Source: Tetragonia tetragonoides
Taxonomy: Eukaryota > Streptophyta > Magnoliopsida > Caryophyllales > Aizoaceae
Assembly: GCA_038025085.1 (NCBI GenBank)
Contig: CM076153.1
Coordinates: 3,968,001-4,032,000, forward strand
Direction: 5' to 3'
DNA length: 64,000 nt
The position numbers and the translations under genes are program-made. Shown one piece after another: positions 1-13,890 of this stretch. How positions within the stretch are numbered: the stretch's first letter is position 1; each line of letters opens with the position of its first letter. A model generated the notes under the pieces. The model worked only from the letters and a program-made list of their open reading frames with translations, had not been told where the DNA came from and did not search any database.

Positions 1-960
1 AATGACTCGCTTAGGTGGACGCCTCTAATGCTGTCAGAAAATGCCTCTAATATATGGATATTATGATTCTCCATATATATTCATTTAATAAGCTAGTTTT
101 AAAGGGCCTATTTTCTTCATTAATTTTATTGATTTTTTGTTGACAATGTTCGATAATTGGTAAGCATTAAAAAAAAAAATTAATGCATTCAACAAAAGTA
201 ACAAAGTTATCTCCACCAAAATTAACGAAAATAAAAAGTGTTCTCTTCCTATTATGTTTGTTGGCTTTTATTAATTTTGTTAATCTTGTGATAAACTATA
301 TATGAGGGTAAGTAGTTCCATACTGGAACATTTTTTATATTACAACACAAGCTGTTAGAGTTTTTAGGTTAGGCGATACAAATTAATCAAAATGTATGTT
401 GTCACACACTCACAGTGGTGAAATACTCATTTCTTTATATATCTCTCAACGAACGCCTAACAATCTGAAGTTTTACGTTGTTATGTGCACGTAACCAAAT
501 TAGCATTGGTTGGAGAGTAATGCTAACTTATTGGATTAAACCAATTCAATACCTTGCTGCTAATTCCTAGTCCGAAAAGTTTTGATGCTAATCCATATGG
601 GAGTGAGTTTGGTTTTAGTGAACGGAGAGCCGGAGGCACCCTTTGTTGGAACCTGGAGGCACTTTATCTTTTGATAGGCCGACTTTAGTAAGAATGAAAT
701 TTAGCCTTGAATCCGTATCAATAAATAGAGTCTGAACTTGTTTATCTAACAAAAAATTAGGAGTATTTTAAACAAGTTTGTGTAACAAAAAAAAAGAAAT
801 TCAAAATTTTCTACATACTATATATTTATTTTTCGTTTTTTTTTTCTAGAGGTATTATATTTTAGGGTACTGGTATTAATTAATTAAAGAAAAAAAAAAC
901 TCAATGACGCCGACATAACTTCTCTGAAAAAAAAAAAAAACAAAAAAAACCCTTCTCTGA
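1..960. other. Upstream AT-rich intergenic sequence
   Basis: I see no coding exon, RNA gene or clear transposon in this stretch. It is AT-rich with several A/T homopolymers, for example around 169-178, 788-797 and 838-848. The part nearest 960 lies upstream of the chorein-type gene and probably contains its distal promoter. I could not pick a single TATA box or start site with confidence. Confidence 0.5.
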
Positions 961-1378
961 GAACACGACAGTTAAAAGGTTCTCTCTCTCTAACGCGCGC
1001 CTCCAAAAACAGTGTCCCCCATATCTGACATCTGCCCATCCTCCTCACAAATCCAGATCCAATGCAAGAGCACACCTCCCACGTGTACACGTGCCACTCA
1101 CTTTTCACACCCAATCCTTCGCACGTGCATACCCCTCTCTCTAGTCTCTCCATCTTCCATGCAACAAAACAAAACAGCCAAACAAACCCCAAAGACCATC
1201 ATTCAATTCCCCCAACCATCATTCATTCCCCAAAACCCTCCCTCCAAAACCACTTCTGGTTTTCCGACACCCTGGTGCATCACCATTTCCGGTTTTCCGG
1301 GATCTGGAAAACCACTTGAGGAACGAAAATAACACCTCTAGAAGCTTCTAGAGGTTGAAACTTGAGGAGAGAGAGAAA
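961..1378 (+). promoter_or_regulatory. Pyrimidine-rich leader and 5' UTR of the chorein-type gene
   Basis: The 400 bases before the ATG are rich in C and T runs, as is common in plant 5' UTRs and core promoters. They hold short upstream ORFs but no conserved protein. The chosen start is the ATG at 1379. The in-frame codon at 1355 is TTG, so a longer N-terminus is unlikely, and the MESIIARAL start fits a chorein N-terminus. Confidence 0.45.
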
Positions 1379-4300
1379 ATGGAGTCGATAATCGCCAGGG
1401 CGCTAGAGTATACACTCAAGTACTGGTTGAAATCATTCACTAGAGATCAGTTCAAGTTGCAAGGACGAACTGCTCAGCTCTCCAATTTAGGTATTGTTTT
1501 AATTCAACTGTTGCAATTATTGTATATTAATTTGTTTCAGGATTAGTTCAATTGAGCTAGGAAATTAGGAATTTGATCGATTATGAGATTGAAAATGTTG
1601 TTTGATTTGATAAATTAGGGTAATGTATTATGTTTTAATGGATATTTCTGGAAATTCGTTGCGTGTATAGATATCAATGGCGATGCTCTACATTCAAGCC
1701 TTGGATTGCCGCCTGCGTTGAATGTTGCGACCGCCAAAGTCGGAAAATTAGAGATTACGGTTAGTAATTGCTTGATTGACTTTTATATGATCATGAAGTC
1801 TTTGCTGGAAAATTGAAGTTGAAGTGCCTTTGTTTTATAATAATGCTTAATATGGATATTGTAAGAATATGAGGCAAAGGGAAAGAGGAGATTCTTTCGT
1901 TGACGTAGACATAATTTGATGTATAATTGCTATTTTAATTGGATAATATTTCTTGAGCTTATTGACTTGATTATTATCATGAGTAGTATATCGTACGTTG
2001 AAGAAGGTGAAATTATTTTGCTGAAGTAGTCACAAATGGATGAATAATAGGTACTGAAAGTTGCATAGTCTATGATCCTTATATGTACTTTTAGTTTGAA
2101 TTTTTGTTTCTTTGGATTATAGCTACCATCGGTGAGCTACGTGCAAGTAGAGCCAATTGTCGTACAAATAGATAGACTTGATTTGGTTCTTGAAGAGAAT
2201 GCAGATGCAGATACGCCTAGGCCTGGGGGTTCCAGCAGGTACTCTCACTTCCTTTCTCCTTTGTTTTCTAAATAGCTAAGCTAATATAGTTTCACATATC
2301 TATGGGGTAAAAGTATGCTTCTGATTTTTGACTCTGTTATTCGGAAACCTTTTTGCAGTGCTCAGTCTACCAGTAGTTCAGGGAGGGGAAGTGGTTATGG
2401 ATTCGCTGATAAGGTCAAGTTTTGTCTGCGGTTAATTATCATTGTCTGTATGTTGTGTAATCATATTGATTTTCTTTTTAATTTTTTTTTTACTAAAAGA
2501 AACAAGAGTAGCTTTAAAGCATTAGATGTGTGGAAATTGTTGGCAGGATTTCTCTCTTGATCCTAACATTAGCTATTGTCCTCTTAAATAGTCAGTGTTG
2601 ATCAGCTAAGAACCTGAGCATTTTAAACAACCCACCATATGGCAGCATGCATAAGGCTAGAATTAGATAGCATATCTGACAATCTGTTCTAACTTCTATA
2701 CCAGATTGCAGATGGGATGACAATAGAAGTGCAAACTGTGAATCTTCTACTTGAAACTCGAGGATCTGGTCGCCGTGGAGGTGGCGCTACTTGGTAATTT
2801 TGTCCCCCTTTTTTCTTATATTATCTCAATTAAATTGAGGGATCAAATTTTTAGACAAGATACAGTTTGTTATGCACTGGGATGTACTTGTTTAATATCA
2901 ATCACCTGTCAGTTTATATTCATAGATATTGAAAAGCTAAGCTGCATTTCTTTTCATGTACTAGTTGGCAGTTGCTTTGTTTTCTCCTCATTTAATTTTT
3001 GTTTTGCCAGGACACCCCCTATGGCTTCTATTACTATACGTAACCTTCTGCTTTACACAACAAACGAGAACTGGGAGGTAAAATATTCTATTTTCTGTTC
3101 TTATCTCTGCTGGAAATTTACCCCAAAGGCATATACTTACGCGTACAATCTTCTTTGGACAGGTTGTGAATCTTAAAGAAGCAAGAGATTTTTCCACTAA
3201 CAAGGATTTCATCTATGTGTTCAAAGTAATTAACTAATTATGCTTGCTTGCACGTATTACCTATTTACCATATGAAATTAAGATGTTCAGTTCCATTCTT
3301 TCTTTGGCTTGTTTCCCCAGGTTTAGACTTCTCTAGGCAAGTTATCCCTTGTCCATCTTCTCTCGGTCATGCTCTTAACTTTTTGTATCATTCTGACTTC
3401 TGATAGCTATCCTGATTTTCCCTGTTTGGTTTAGCTGTTTCAATAAAACTACTTCTGCGGTGTTATTTCTCTTGTCGTTGTATTTTTATTTCTGACCTGC
3501 ACATGTTCATTTTTCTGGCCCACCAGCAACTCAACCATAATTTTCTAAAATTTCTCCTGTTCCCTTTCTGCCAGAAACTTGAATGGGGATCTTTGTCTGT
3601 TGATCTCCTCCCTCACCCTGACATGTTTATGGATGCTCGTTTTCAAGAAGGAGCAACCAAGAGAGACGATGATGGAGCAAAACGTGTATTCTTTGGTGGA
3701 GAACGTTTTCTTGAGGGGATATCAGGGCAGGCTTATGTAAGCTGTCTTCAGTTTGAAAATTGCATGTTTTTTTCTGGCATTTGAGTCTTTACTAAATCTG
3801 TTATTAGCATTCATTTGTATTTCTGTCAGATCACAGTACAAAGGACACAGCTTAATGATCCTTTGGGGCTTGAGGTGAGGTTGCATATTGGTGAAGCTGT
3901 TTGTCCTGCTTTGAGTGAACCAGGTTAGAGAGACAAAGGCTGTTGTGGTATACTTCCATTCAAATGTATGTCACAGTTACTTACCTATTGTAGTGCTGAC
4001 CAGGTCTGCGAGCATTTCTTCGCTTCTTAACGGGACTGTATGTCTGCCTTAATAGAGGAGATGTGGATCCAAAGGCGCAGCAGGTTCTGCCTTTTCTTTA
4101 ATATTAGTGGAAAAAATATATTAAGCTTTGCCTTTCTGATCTTTAAGGTTACTTTTATTCCTCCATCGTAGAGATCTACAGAAGCAGCAGGGCGTTCATT
4201 GGTCTCCATTATTGTTGACCATGTTTTTCTCTGCATCAGAGATGCCGGTTAGTCCCGTACTGCCACATCCTCATTTTATACTTGAAATGGTGTATAACCG

Positions 4301-7300
4301 AATGATTCCACTGGTTATGGTTTGCTAATAAGGAGTATATGATACCAACTAAAAGTCAGTGCAATTTCCCATTTATGTATTTTGGCAATGAGCAAATTTG
4401 ATATTCTTGCAGAATTTCGTCTTGAACTCCTGATGCAGTCACTGACTTTTTCTCGGGTATGGTTCTTATGCAACTGCATGCTATTATTGAGTGATGCCAT
4501 ATATGAGTGATGCCATTTATCAGATGAATGTCTCACATAATGTTTCTTGCTACATTCAATCTCTTCCACTTATTTGGAATACTTTACTGCCATATATGGT
4601 ATGTGCATATTTTGAAATGTGAATCTTATGATATCTTTTTAACCACTTCTCTGTGTTTGGCTATGTATGATGTTTTTTATTCGGTAGATGGAAGAATTTC
4701 TGTGGATGGGATCACAAATTCTCAATAGAAACCCAAAAAAGCACAAAGAAAGTGTTTTCACATAGTTATCCTTTTCACAGGCACTCTATCTCCTTTTAGC
4801 TTCCATTTGGCAAAACTTTTTATCTATATCCTTTCCAGAGTAACTGTAGACAATGTTAATTCAAATGAAGCTAAGGGGAAGTTCCCAGCCCTAGAGCAAC
4901 ATAGAAACATGCCTGATGAATGGAGAAAGCTCCTGAATATATGTATAAAGTTAAAATGAAGTAAGTTGGAGATACTATTAATACTGGTATTATAACCTGA
5001 ATCCATATCGATGGGTAAGGGACCCCGGCTCCCTTTATACATGTTGGTGTTGAATTATGGTTACTTGGTTTAGGCATTTTGGGTTTATACAAATTGGAGT
5101 TAGTTGCTTCATAGTGAGTATCTCTGGCTACTTGATATCAGAGCAATTTCAGCAGGAGAGCATGAAACTAAGTGCTGTGAAATACAACGAGTATAGGAGC
5201 CATCTCTCGAATTTTTGTGGGAACAATGTACCAAGTGTAGGAGCTACCTCATGATACTATGATAGTTTGTGGAAGACATTTCACAAAAGGGCGAATGAAT
5301 ACCATTGGTTAATCAAAATTATTTCTAGATATACATGAGTTTTGTTGATTTTCAGGATTATTTTCTTTCGAGTTTTTTTTTTTCTTTTTTTCTCTTGGTG
5401 TGCGCCTCTCCTATTTTTATTGATTCTTTTTTTTTTTTGGCTTCCTCCCCTTTTTGTGTCCATCACATCCTATTATATTTAGATTGTACACTTGTGGAAA
5501 TAAAGACATTAGTATAGAGTAATGAAAGAAGTTACTAATAATATACACAAATGCCTTGTTTTGGGTCATGGATATGATTCCAGTCTAAGTAGTGACACCC
5601 CAAAGACATTTGACTCAGATTAATGAACCATGAATTGCTGAAAAACTCAACAGTTCCTGTTTGCTGAGTGCAAATTATTTCCAGTGTTTCTGTGGGTGTA
5701 GTTGTTTCTGCATTGGTTATATTCATTTTGTTGTACTGTTTTTGCTAGGCAAGTATATCTGACGGAGAAAGTGGCAAAAACTTGACTGAGATTTTGATTG
5801 GTGGACTCTTTTTGAGGTAAACATTTTTCTGAGTTTATGAGCAAACTTTAGGAGTTTTGTGATATCATTCTCTCTAGATCTGTAATTGGTCTGTCTTTTT
5901 TGATTAATGAGTAAGGTGCAGGTAACTGTTCTACGTATGCAATAATGCAATTAAACAATAATTTTCTAATAGAAATAGCCTGTAACTGTAGATTGTCCAG
6001 GGATAATTTTTAGTCTACAGACCTTGTAGTTGCATATTTAACTGCATTATTTTGGTTTATGGGTCATTTCAGGTTCAGTCACAAAGTTTAGAGTCACTTT
6101 AGGTTGAATGGTCTTAGCCTTCTAGGTTGTCGATAACTGAGTTTTGGGGTAACCTCACCTTAAGTAATCTTTTTCCATTGAACACTGCTCACTAATCTGA
6201 AGATGTCAAACTTCGGTATGTTGTGGAGTTTTTTAAGTTTCAATCACGTCTAGTCACTTCCAGTTTCTAGTTTCTAGCCAACTCTAACAGTGTCATGAGG
6301 ATGGGTTATTTTAAAGTTGGTCAAATTTAGGTTCATCGTTGAAATTAAGTTGTTTTTGGTTGGATATTTGGGCTTGTGTTTGGTGGTGGCATTGGGTCAC
6401 GTCTCTCTAAGAGTTGGCAATTGGTGTCAAAAGCTCAAACTTGATGCCTCTATAGGTGGGGGGTGTTCATAATTGGATATCAGAAATTTCGGATACCAAA
6501 TTTTGATATCTGGATATTTGAAAAATATATTTTCTTTCCTCTTTTTATTCATTTTATTTTGGATATCTGGATTCGAAATATTCAAAAATTTTGAAAATGA
6601 TATCCACATCCGCAATTTCGGAAATCTGTTTCTTTCGGATAATCTCGGGTCGAGTTCGGATTTTTTTTCCGACTGTCCTATCTCTAGGTGTGTGTGTCCA
6701 TCATGGTAGTCATGGCCACATAAGGTTTTTCTGCAAATTGTTTCCAGTATCCCACATCTCCCACCCTGCAAGGCGCAAACTTTATATACTCATGGGAGCT
6801 TAGGCGCAAATCCAGACGCTCCGGTGAGGAGGTGCGGGAAGATTATGCTTAGGGACTGTAAGAGAAGAAGAGGGAGGCCTAAGAAGAGTTGGAGTGAGGT
6901 GATTAAGAACGATTTGACCCTCTTGGAGCTTACCGAGGATCTAGCCCTTAATAGGAAACTTTGGCGTAGTAGGATTCACATAGATGATACTACATGGAGG
7001 GTGTAGATTTTTATTTATTTAGCTATTTATTTGTTGGTTTGTTTGTTCGTTATTATTTTTATTTTTATATACTTCTTATTGCATTCACTTGTTTAATATC
7101 CACCTTTGCATGTTTCCTACTGATTTCAAAAATCAAATTGTTTTTCGTGGGTCTTTCGGAAACTGCCTCTCTGCTAGGCGACTAGTTAGGGGTAAGGCTG
7201 CGTACATTTGGACCTCCCCAGACCCCGCCCTCGGCGGGACATTTACTGGGTGGTTGTTGTTGTTGTTGTTGTTGTTGTTTGGGAGCTTAGGCATCAATGC

Positions 7301-10300
7301 CCTGTGAGTGGGAGTTCAAGGACATACTTTACATAGAGGACAATACAGTACGGGAAAGAGGAAAGACTTAAAGTCAAATTTGGGTGGTTCCTTAATATAT
7401 TTTGCCATGCAGGCTTGTTATTTCTTTTATTTTTTTGCCCTCACCTTCCCCTTTGGGTAGTATACAGATGCTTTTGGCTATTATTTTATGACATAATGCA
7501 TAGAGTAGAAACATAAAATTCTGCAAGAAAATAATATGACCTCTCCCTACTGTGTGCAATAGTGTGACCATCTCAGAGCTATCAACCACCTACCTCCACA
7601 TACCCCTCCCTCACGTTTGAGAAAGAAAAAACAAATAGTGACCTTCTGATAGCCAAATAAGGGGTTGGGGGGGGGGGGGAGGGAGTTGCTTTTTGGGTGG
7701 TTTGATTGGTATTGTAGAAATAAATTTTCTTTTCCAGGCTGTTGGAGAATGATTCGGTAGACCAGTACTAACTTACAAAGTACCAGGAAAGCAGGAGTCA
7801 GTGACGCACAATTTTACGTGGTTTGGTCCCTCAATAGACCTACTCTACGATCCAATCTCAGCGGGATAACCGCTAGTCTCATAACAATGTAACACTGGCA
7901 GTTATTTAGTGAATAAATCTTTGAACCCTCTCACTCTCCCTTGACAACCCGAGATAGACAATATTTATGTCCACTCCCGCACACTCAGTGATATGTAAAA
8001 ATTTTATAAACTTTCTCTCACTCTCCCTTGGTATATTGCAGTAAAATTTTGTAAGAAACAAGGGTCATCAGCATTACCACTATCACCTTCTTTGTCTTGT
8101 TGACTTCTACATTTAATCGCATACTGGCATAACTTTTTCCACAGTACTGTTGATATACTACTTTAGGGGTAAGCTGCATACATATCTACTAGACCTGCCA
8201 GTAGTGGGATTATAATTGGGTCTTCATCGTTATTATTGTTGTCAAGGTCGTATATTCTCCAGTTGTCAATAGGTGGGATTGTCTGGTAACATTGCTCTGC
8301 AACCCCCTCTTTCCTCTCCATAAAAGGAAAAAAAAGAATTGAAAGAAAGGAGATTTAAGTTGATTATTCAACATATGCTCATGGTTGGGACTTGCCTATT
8401 TTACTTTTCAAAGATGGTTTAGCAGTTGTAAAGATTGTGACACCCTGAATTTTTCATTTTTTTTTTTTTGTTAAAAATGCTTAATAGCTTTGGTATATTG
8501 CACTGGATGGCACCTCTACCAGTTATGTGATTGAATGCTAATTATTTACTTCGAGTAAGAGAGATCTAACGTGCTTGGAATATTCACCATGTAGGGATAC
8601 ATTTTCGCACCCTCCATGCACCCTAGTTCAACCATCAATGGCAGCCTTTGCAAAAGAGTCTCAGCAGACTCCTGAGTTTGGTATGAGTTGGGTTTTTTTC
8701 ACATTGGTTTCTGTTTGATTTTTTTGGGTATACAACCGCGTTTAATTGTGATTGCATCATCACTTTTTTTTTGCGCAGCAAAAAACTTTTGTCCTCCAAT
8801 ATACCCGCTGGGAGACCGTCATTGGCCAGCAAATGAGGTTGCTCCATTCATGAGCATCCATTCTCTACAGGTGAAGCCCTCACCAGCTCCTCCTTCGTTT
8901 GCCTCACAAACAGTCATTGACTGCCAACCTCTTGAGGTATGGATCCGTTATCAGTTCCTATTCTTGGCTTGTTGAGTTTATTATGTACTCTTGCACTTTG
9001 CACCCTTAAATTGTAACATATGTTCTTTTTGTACAGATCCATCTTCAGGAAGAGTCCTGTTTGAGAATATCTTCGTTCTTAGCTGATGGAATTGTTGTCA
9101 ACCCTGGTTCTGTCTTGCCGGATTTTTCTGTTAACTCTCTCATGTTCACTCTCCGAGAACTAGATCTCGCAGTTCCGTTAGACATCAGAAAGTCAGATAA
9201 TAATATTCGCGGCAACAACCCGTCTTTCCAGAACTTGTTTGCTGGAGCTAGGCTTCACATCGAGAATTTGTTTTTGTTTGAATCCCCTTCACTTAGGCTG
9301 AGTCTGCTTGATCTGAACAAGGATCCTGCTTGTTTCTGCCTTTGGGATGATCAACCAATTGATGCTGGCCAGAAGAAATGGTCTGCTGGAGCTTCATACA
9401 TGAGTTTGTCTTTAGAAAAATCTGATGATGCCAATAGCCTGCAAAATCCTGTTGATAGGACTTTTGGATCATGGAGATGTGTTGAGATGAAAGAAGCTTG
9501 TGTTGAGGTAGCTATGGCGACTCCAGATGGAGGCCCTCTAGTTTGCGTTCCCCCTCCTGGGGGTATTGTAAGAGTTGGTGTTGCTTGTAAGCAATATCTG
9601 TCTAGTACTTCAGTTGAGCAGTTGTTTTTTGTCCTGGATCTCTATGCATATTTTGGAAAAGTAAGTGAAAAAATAGCATTAGCAGGAAAAAGGAGCAAAT
9701 TGACAATCCAAACAGATGAATCCTGGAGTGGTAAACTGATGGCAAAGGTTCCTAGTGATACTGCAGTGAGCTTTTCAGTGAAGGATCTCCAATTAAGATT
9801 CCTGGAGAAACACACAACTACTCTGGGAAAGCCTTTAGTTCAGTTTATTGGACAAGATCTGTTTATAAAAGTTAGTCATAGAACCCTTGGCGGAGCCATT
9901 GCTATTTCATCTACCATACGGTGGGACAGTGTGGAAGTGGATTGTCTAGATGCTGAGGAGAACTCTACACATGACAGTGGTACAAATGGCTCTTTGGTGA
10001 CTGCAAATGGAAGTCCAGAGCTGAGAGCTGTTTTATGGGTACAACATAAAGGGAAGAAACAGTCCAATCGAAGTACACTGGATGTCCCATTCTTAGATGT
10101 AAATATTGTTCATGTTATTCCATCTCAAGCACAGTATGCAGGATGCCATAGCTTGAACGTGTCAGCTTGTATTGCTGGTGTTCATCTGGGTGGAGGGATG
10201 AACTACACTGAAGCCTTGTTGCATCGATTCAGAATCCTTGGTCCTGACGGGGGTCCTAGTGATGAGCTTCTGAAAGGCCTGGAAAATATTTCAGCAGGTC

Positions 10301-12817
10301 CACTGTCAAAAATCTTCAAAGCATCACCTCTAGTAGCAGATAACGCTAAAAAACGTACGAGGTCTATTCTATTTTTGTTATTATAATTTCTTTTGCATGG
10401 AACATAGAGCTTCAATGAGAAAATTACACAAACACGCGTTTGCGAGTTCCCCCCCGTCAGTCTCAATGAATGCAGTCTCCTTAAAGTTCTTTGTATTTGT
10501 TGACCCTTCTGTAACTGCTCTTTTATATTGCAGATGAAAGTTGTGAAAATGGGCATGATGGTTTTCTCTCACACTTGGGAAGGCCAGATGATGTTGATGT
10601 GTCAGTTGATCTTAGAGATTGGTTGTTTGCTCTTGAAGGTGCACAAGTGATGGCTGAAAATATCACGTTGGACAATCATGATAATGCTAATAGGGAAGAT
10701 AGGTGTTGGCATACAACTTTTAAGAGCTTGAAGATTAAGGCAAAAAACTGTCCAGAGGACTTGCTGAGCGGCTTTGTGAAGTCTCATTCTGCTCAGAAAT
10801 ATCCTGTGGAGCTGATTACGGTAAGTATTATATTATTTCTTTGTTATTTGTCCTAATTAAATTCCTATTTGACTCATCTCCTGGTGATATTCGCACTATG
10901 CAATTACTAATTTCTCTACTAGGTTTCTCTATGGATGCTCGGGAAATGGTAACTCTAGCCTCTAATTCCCTTCATGCCACTATTGTGGTTAGGCCATAGG
11001 GGTTTGCAAGCAGTGACCAGTTTGTACCTCTTAAAGGGAACATTGGTCAAAGAGTAATGACATAATCTCATAGTTTAAGGAGGTGCAAGGGCAGTATAGA
11101 TATCTTCAGCAATAGCTTTTCAAAGAGCATGTTTCAAATATTTATCAAGTCAAAATTACAAAAATCAATTGGAGAAAATGTGCGTAGTGTCACCTGTGAT
11201 TGCAAAAGTCAAACCTGGACAAATAATTATGCAAGGATGAATATAGATGTTTATAATAAAATGATTACATTTGACATTTCTGCTTCTTACGAGAAAGCGG
11301 AAAAGGAGAGAGCAGCATAAGGTTCCCCCATTGTCGATCTCAAATGCTGTTAATTTACTATATTTGTTGTTCGTAGATTGGTGTGGAAGACTTGCAGACC
11401 TTGAAACCTCAAGTCCAAACAATCATCAATCAAGCAGACTTTCATGTCAATGGAGTTGGAGAACCAGATGCAAAGGTAGCTGGAGGGGTGAATCTTGAAG
11501 TTCGCATGGTTGTTTCTGAAGAACATATTGATGATCAAACAGGCAACTGGGTGGTAGAGAATCTGAAATTCTCTGTTGAGCAACCGGTAAAGACCCGAAT
11601 GTCTGTTTATATCTGAAGGCCTTGGTTTGTCTGTAGCCTTTGATCTCAATGCTTATTGTTTCTCGCTTTGCCTGTAGATTGAGGCTGTTGTTACAAAGGA
11701 TGAGTTACAACATCTTGCCTTACTCGGCAAATCTGAAGTCGATTCCATGGGAAGGGTGGCTGCTGGCATCTTGCGGCTTCTGAAGTTGGAGGATTCTGTA
11801 GGCCAAGCAGCCATCAACCAGCTAAGCAACCTAGGTACTTCTACATCCCTTGCAGCAATTTCATCGCCTTTCAATTTAGTTTAGGTTTTGGCGTGAAAAC
11901 ACAAACTTCATTCACGGTTGGGAGGTGTGAACAGTTGGGCAAAGTAGCCATATTTTTTAAGGATAGATTGTGAAGGTCAACGGTATATAATTGTGTACTA
12001 GGTGCAGCTACATTCTTTCTGGCCAAAAAAAAAATGATAATCATATTGGGATCAAGGGTGTAATTAGTTCTCTTCCACGGCTTGTGGTAAACAAGGATTC
12101 TATATCTTAGTATCAGCTGAGAAATAAATTTTGAGATACAACTCTAAGAAAGATGCAATTTTACTCTGGTATTAATAGGTACTGAAAAAAGAGACAATTT
12201 AACTCAGGTATAATTGAGTAAGAGGTCACTCTTTGGATTTACCATCTTATTCGGTGTAGTGGCTGTAAAATTCAAATTGCTAATGTACATGACTTTGTTT
12301 ACCAGATCAGGCAGAGACAGGGGGGGGGGGGTGGTGTAATACTTTCTTCAACAAACTATATTAAACTCTACTGTCAGCATTTGATCATATCATTTTGATT
12401 TTGAATTGGTGTGTACTGTGTTCATTGCTTTTGTCCAAATATAAGATTTCCATTCCATGGTCTGTTTCTTGCTCAACGTATGAACTTGCATATTTTGTGG
12501 CCTGCGTGTGCCATGCAGGAAGCAACGGCTTGGATACAATTTTTAGCCCAAGGCCGCTCACACAGGATGGGAGTGCCATCAATTTTGAGCACACGCCATC
12601 TTCAAATGGAATCAGTGAGAGCCGACATCCATCAGTAAGAACAGTGGTGGCTTCACTTGAAAAGGAAGTCGAGGATACAGAGTCCAAGTGTGCAGCCCTT
12701 GTTGCTGACCTAGGTTTGTCAGAACCTTCCTCACAGTACCTCGATCGTGTCAAAGAACTTGGTCAACAAATTGAAACTATACGAAGTTTAATGAAGCAGT
12801 TGAAGACTGCAGATTAA
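1379..12817 (+). CDS. Chorein_N / UHRF1BP1-like bridge lipid-transfer protein, 20 exons, 1209 aa
   Basis: Exons read from GT-AG borders that stay in phase: 1379-1490, 1671-1759, 2123-2238, 2359-2413, 2705-2793, 3011-3077, 3163-3225, 3575-3736, 3830-3923, 4004-4083, 4172-4247, 4413-4456, 5749-5816, 8595-8680, 8779-8936, 9037-10354, 10534-10820, 11377-11586, 11678-11834, 12519-12817. The sum is 3630 nt (1209 codons plus stop). The N-terminus (MESIIARALEYTLKYWLKSF, then LSNLDINGDALHSSLGLPP) is the chorein_N signature shared by VPS13, ATG2 and UHRF1BP1/BLTP3 proteins, which form hydrophobic grooves moving lipids at membrane contact sites. The 1318-nt exon 16 encodes the middle beta-rich region. 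The last exon ends in a predicted coiled coil rich in E, K and L. It resembles the Arabidopsis protein annotated as amino-terminal region of chorein (from memory). Intron 13 (2778 nt) is swollen by RTE LINE tails. The frame is intact throughout, so the gene looks functional. Lipid transfer in plants is inference from the family. Confidence 0.93.
6806..7279 (+). mobile_element. 5'-truncated RTE-type LINE in intron 13 of the chorein gene
   Basis: From 6810 the sequence nearly matches 46063-46535 of the longer RTE element in this window. It encodes the same C-terminal peptide (ending HIDDTTWRV, stop at about 7004) and the same 3' UTR, and ends in a (TTG)n tail at about 7252-7279. It is flanked by a 13-bp duplication, TGGGAGCTTAGGC, at 6793-6805 and 7280-7292. 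This is the classic outcome of target-primed reverse transcription with 5' truncation. It lies in sense orientation within the intron and only a few substitutions and small indels separate it from the longer copy. Confidence 0.9.
8165..8242 (+). mobile_element. Decayed RTE LINE or related SINE 3' tail
   Basis: The segment resembles, with many changes, the last 80 bases of the RTE elements at 7190-7279 and 46470-46536. It keeps the GGGGTAAGCTGC start, a GGG-rich middle, and a degraded TTG-like tail (ATTATTGTTGT). It looks like an older insertion in the same intron. Some plant SINEs share this 3' end, so the source class is uncertain. Confidence 0.5.
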
Positions 12818-13890
12818 CTAATTTTTGTCACACTTCATGTTGTACAACTGGAAAATCAGGGGGAAACTCCAATCCTGTCATGCATCAAGCATAAAGGTGA
12901 TTCTTTCCTGTACATAGTTTATATATGAATACGTATAGAGCATGTACACAAATAGGCATAAATAAAAAATATTCTTTTGTCCAGGAAATTTTGTATCTGA
13001 AATATAGAAATAGTGGTGTGCTGTATGGAATTAGTAATATCACTTTTGCCTTTCAGTATTAATTAATTTTGACCCATAATTTTCATCATTATACCAATCA
13101 TTAAGAACGACAATGATAAAGTATTCTTTGAATTTTTTTTTTCAATACACCAGTAACAAACACAACAATATATGAATTTCATATGGTAACTTAGAGTGTA
13201 TTATTTTCCATTAAACGATTTCCTTGTAACCAATTAAACCAAACAATGGAGAATAAATGTGAATGGAATAACATTTCACACTGAAAATGTTTTTCAGTTT
13301 AAAATGTTTTTGAATTGAAAGCGATTTTCTGTCCACCAAACAGCCTTATTGTTTTGATTCGGGGCTTAGTCCCCTCTTGCGCACCAAAAATGAGGACCAA
13401 AAAGAGGAACAACTCAACTTTGGTATAATTAGCCATTAGGTAACTAAGAGGTCAAGTATTGTACATGGAAAAATACACCTCGTTGAGGATGAGTGTGAAA
13501 ATGTAAGAGATTTGACGCCAAAAGCTTCTGATATCTTAAATAAGTAACAAAGAAAAGTCTATGTAAATGGATGGATACACAAAGTTGGAATTTTCCAATA
13601 GGTATGCATATCCATCTTGGCTACGTGTGCTTCTATTGGCCTAAAACACTACTCCTAGCTCTAAGATTCTGGCGTCAAAAGCGACGATTGCCTTGTGAAA
13701 GGAAGAGGATATACTTCTGGTTGTATTGAGGATGAGTAATATCAATTTGAAACTACTCAAACATGACTCGCGCATATTCACATCCGCACGAAAGGACTAC
13801 GATCAACCTACTTTGCGACATGTTATATATGCTTCTCCTTCGTATCGTATTTGTTAGTGAGCCGTATCTATCTACATTCCCATGCATCAT
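12818..13890. other. 3' UTR of the chorein gene and intergenic spacer
   Basis: The first part is the 3' UTR, with a polyadenylation-like AATAAA at 12961-12966. About 12818-13150 is repeated, diverged, at 32766-33085 and more weakly at 38450-38640. No further ORF of note is seen up to the ankyrin pseudogene. Confidence 0.6.

Noticed and set aside
6457..6705. Possible hAT-type MITE starting GGGGTGTTCATAATTGG in chorein intron 13
   Set aside because: GGATATC-type words recur, but no matching right terminus or target duplication could be found.
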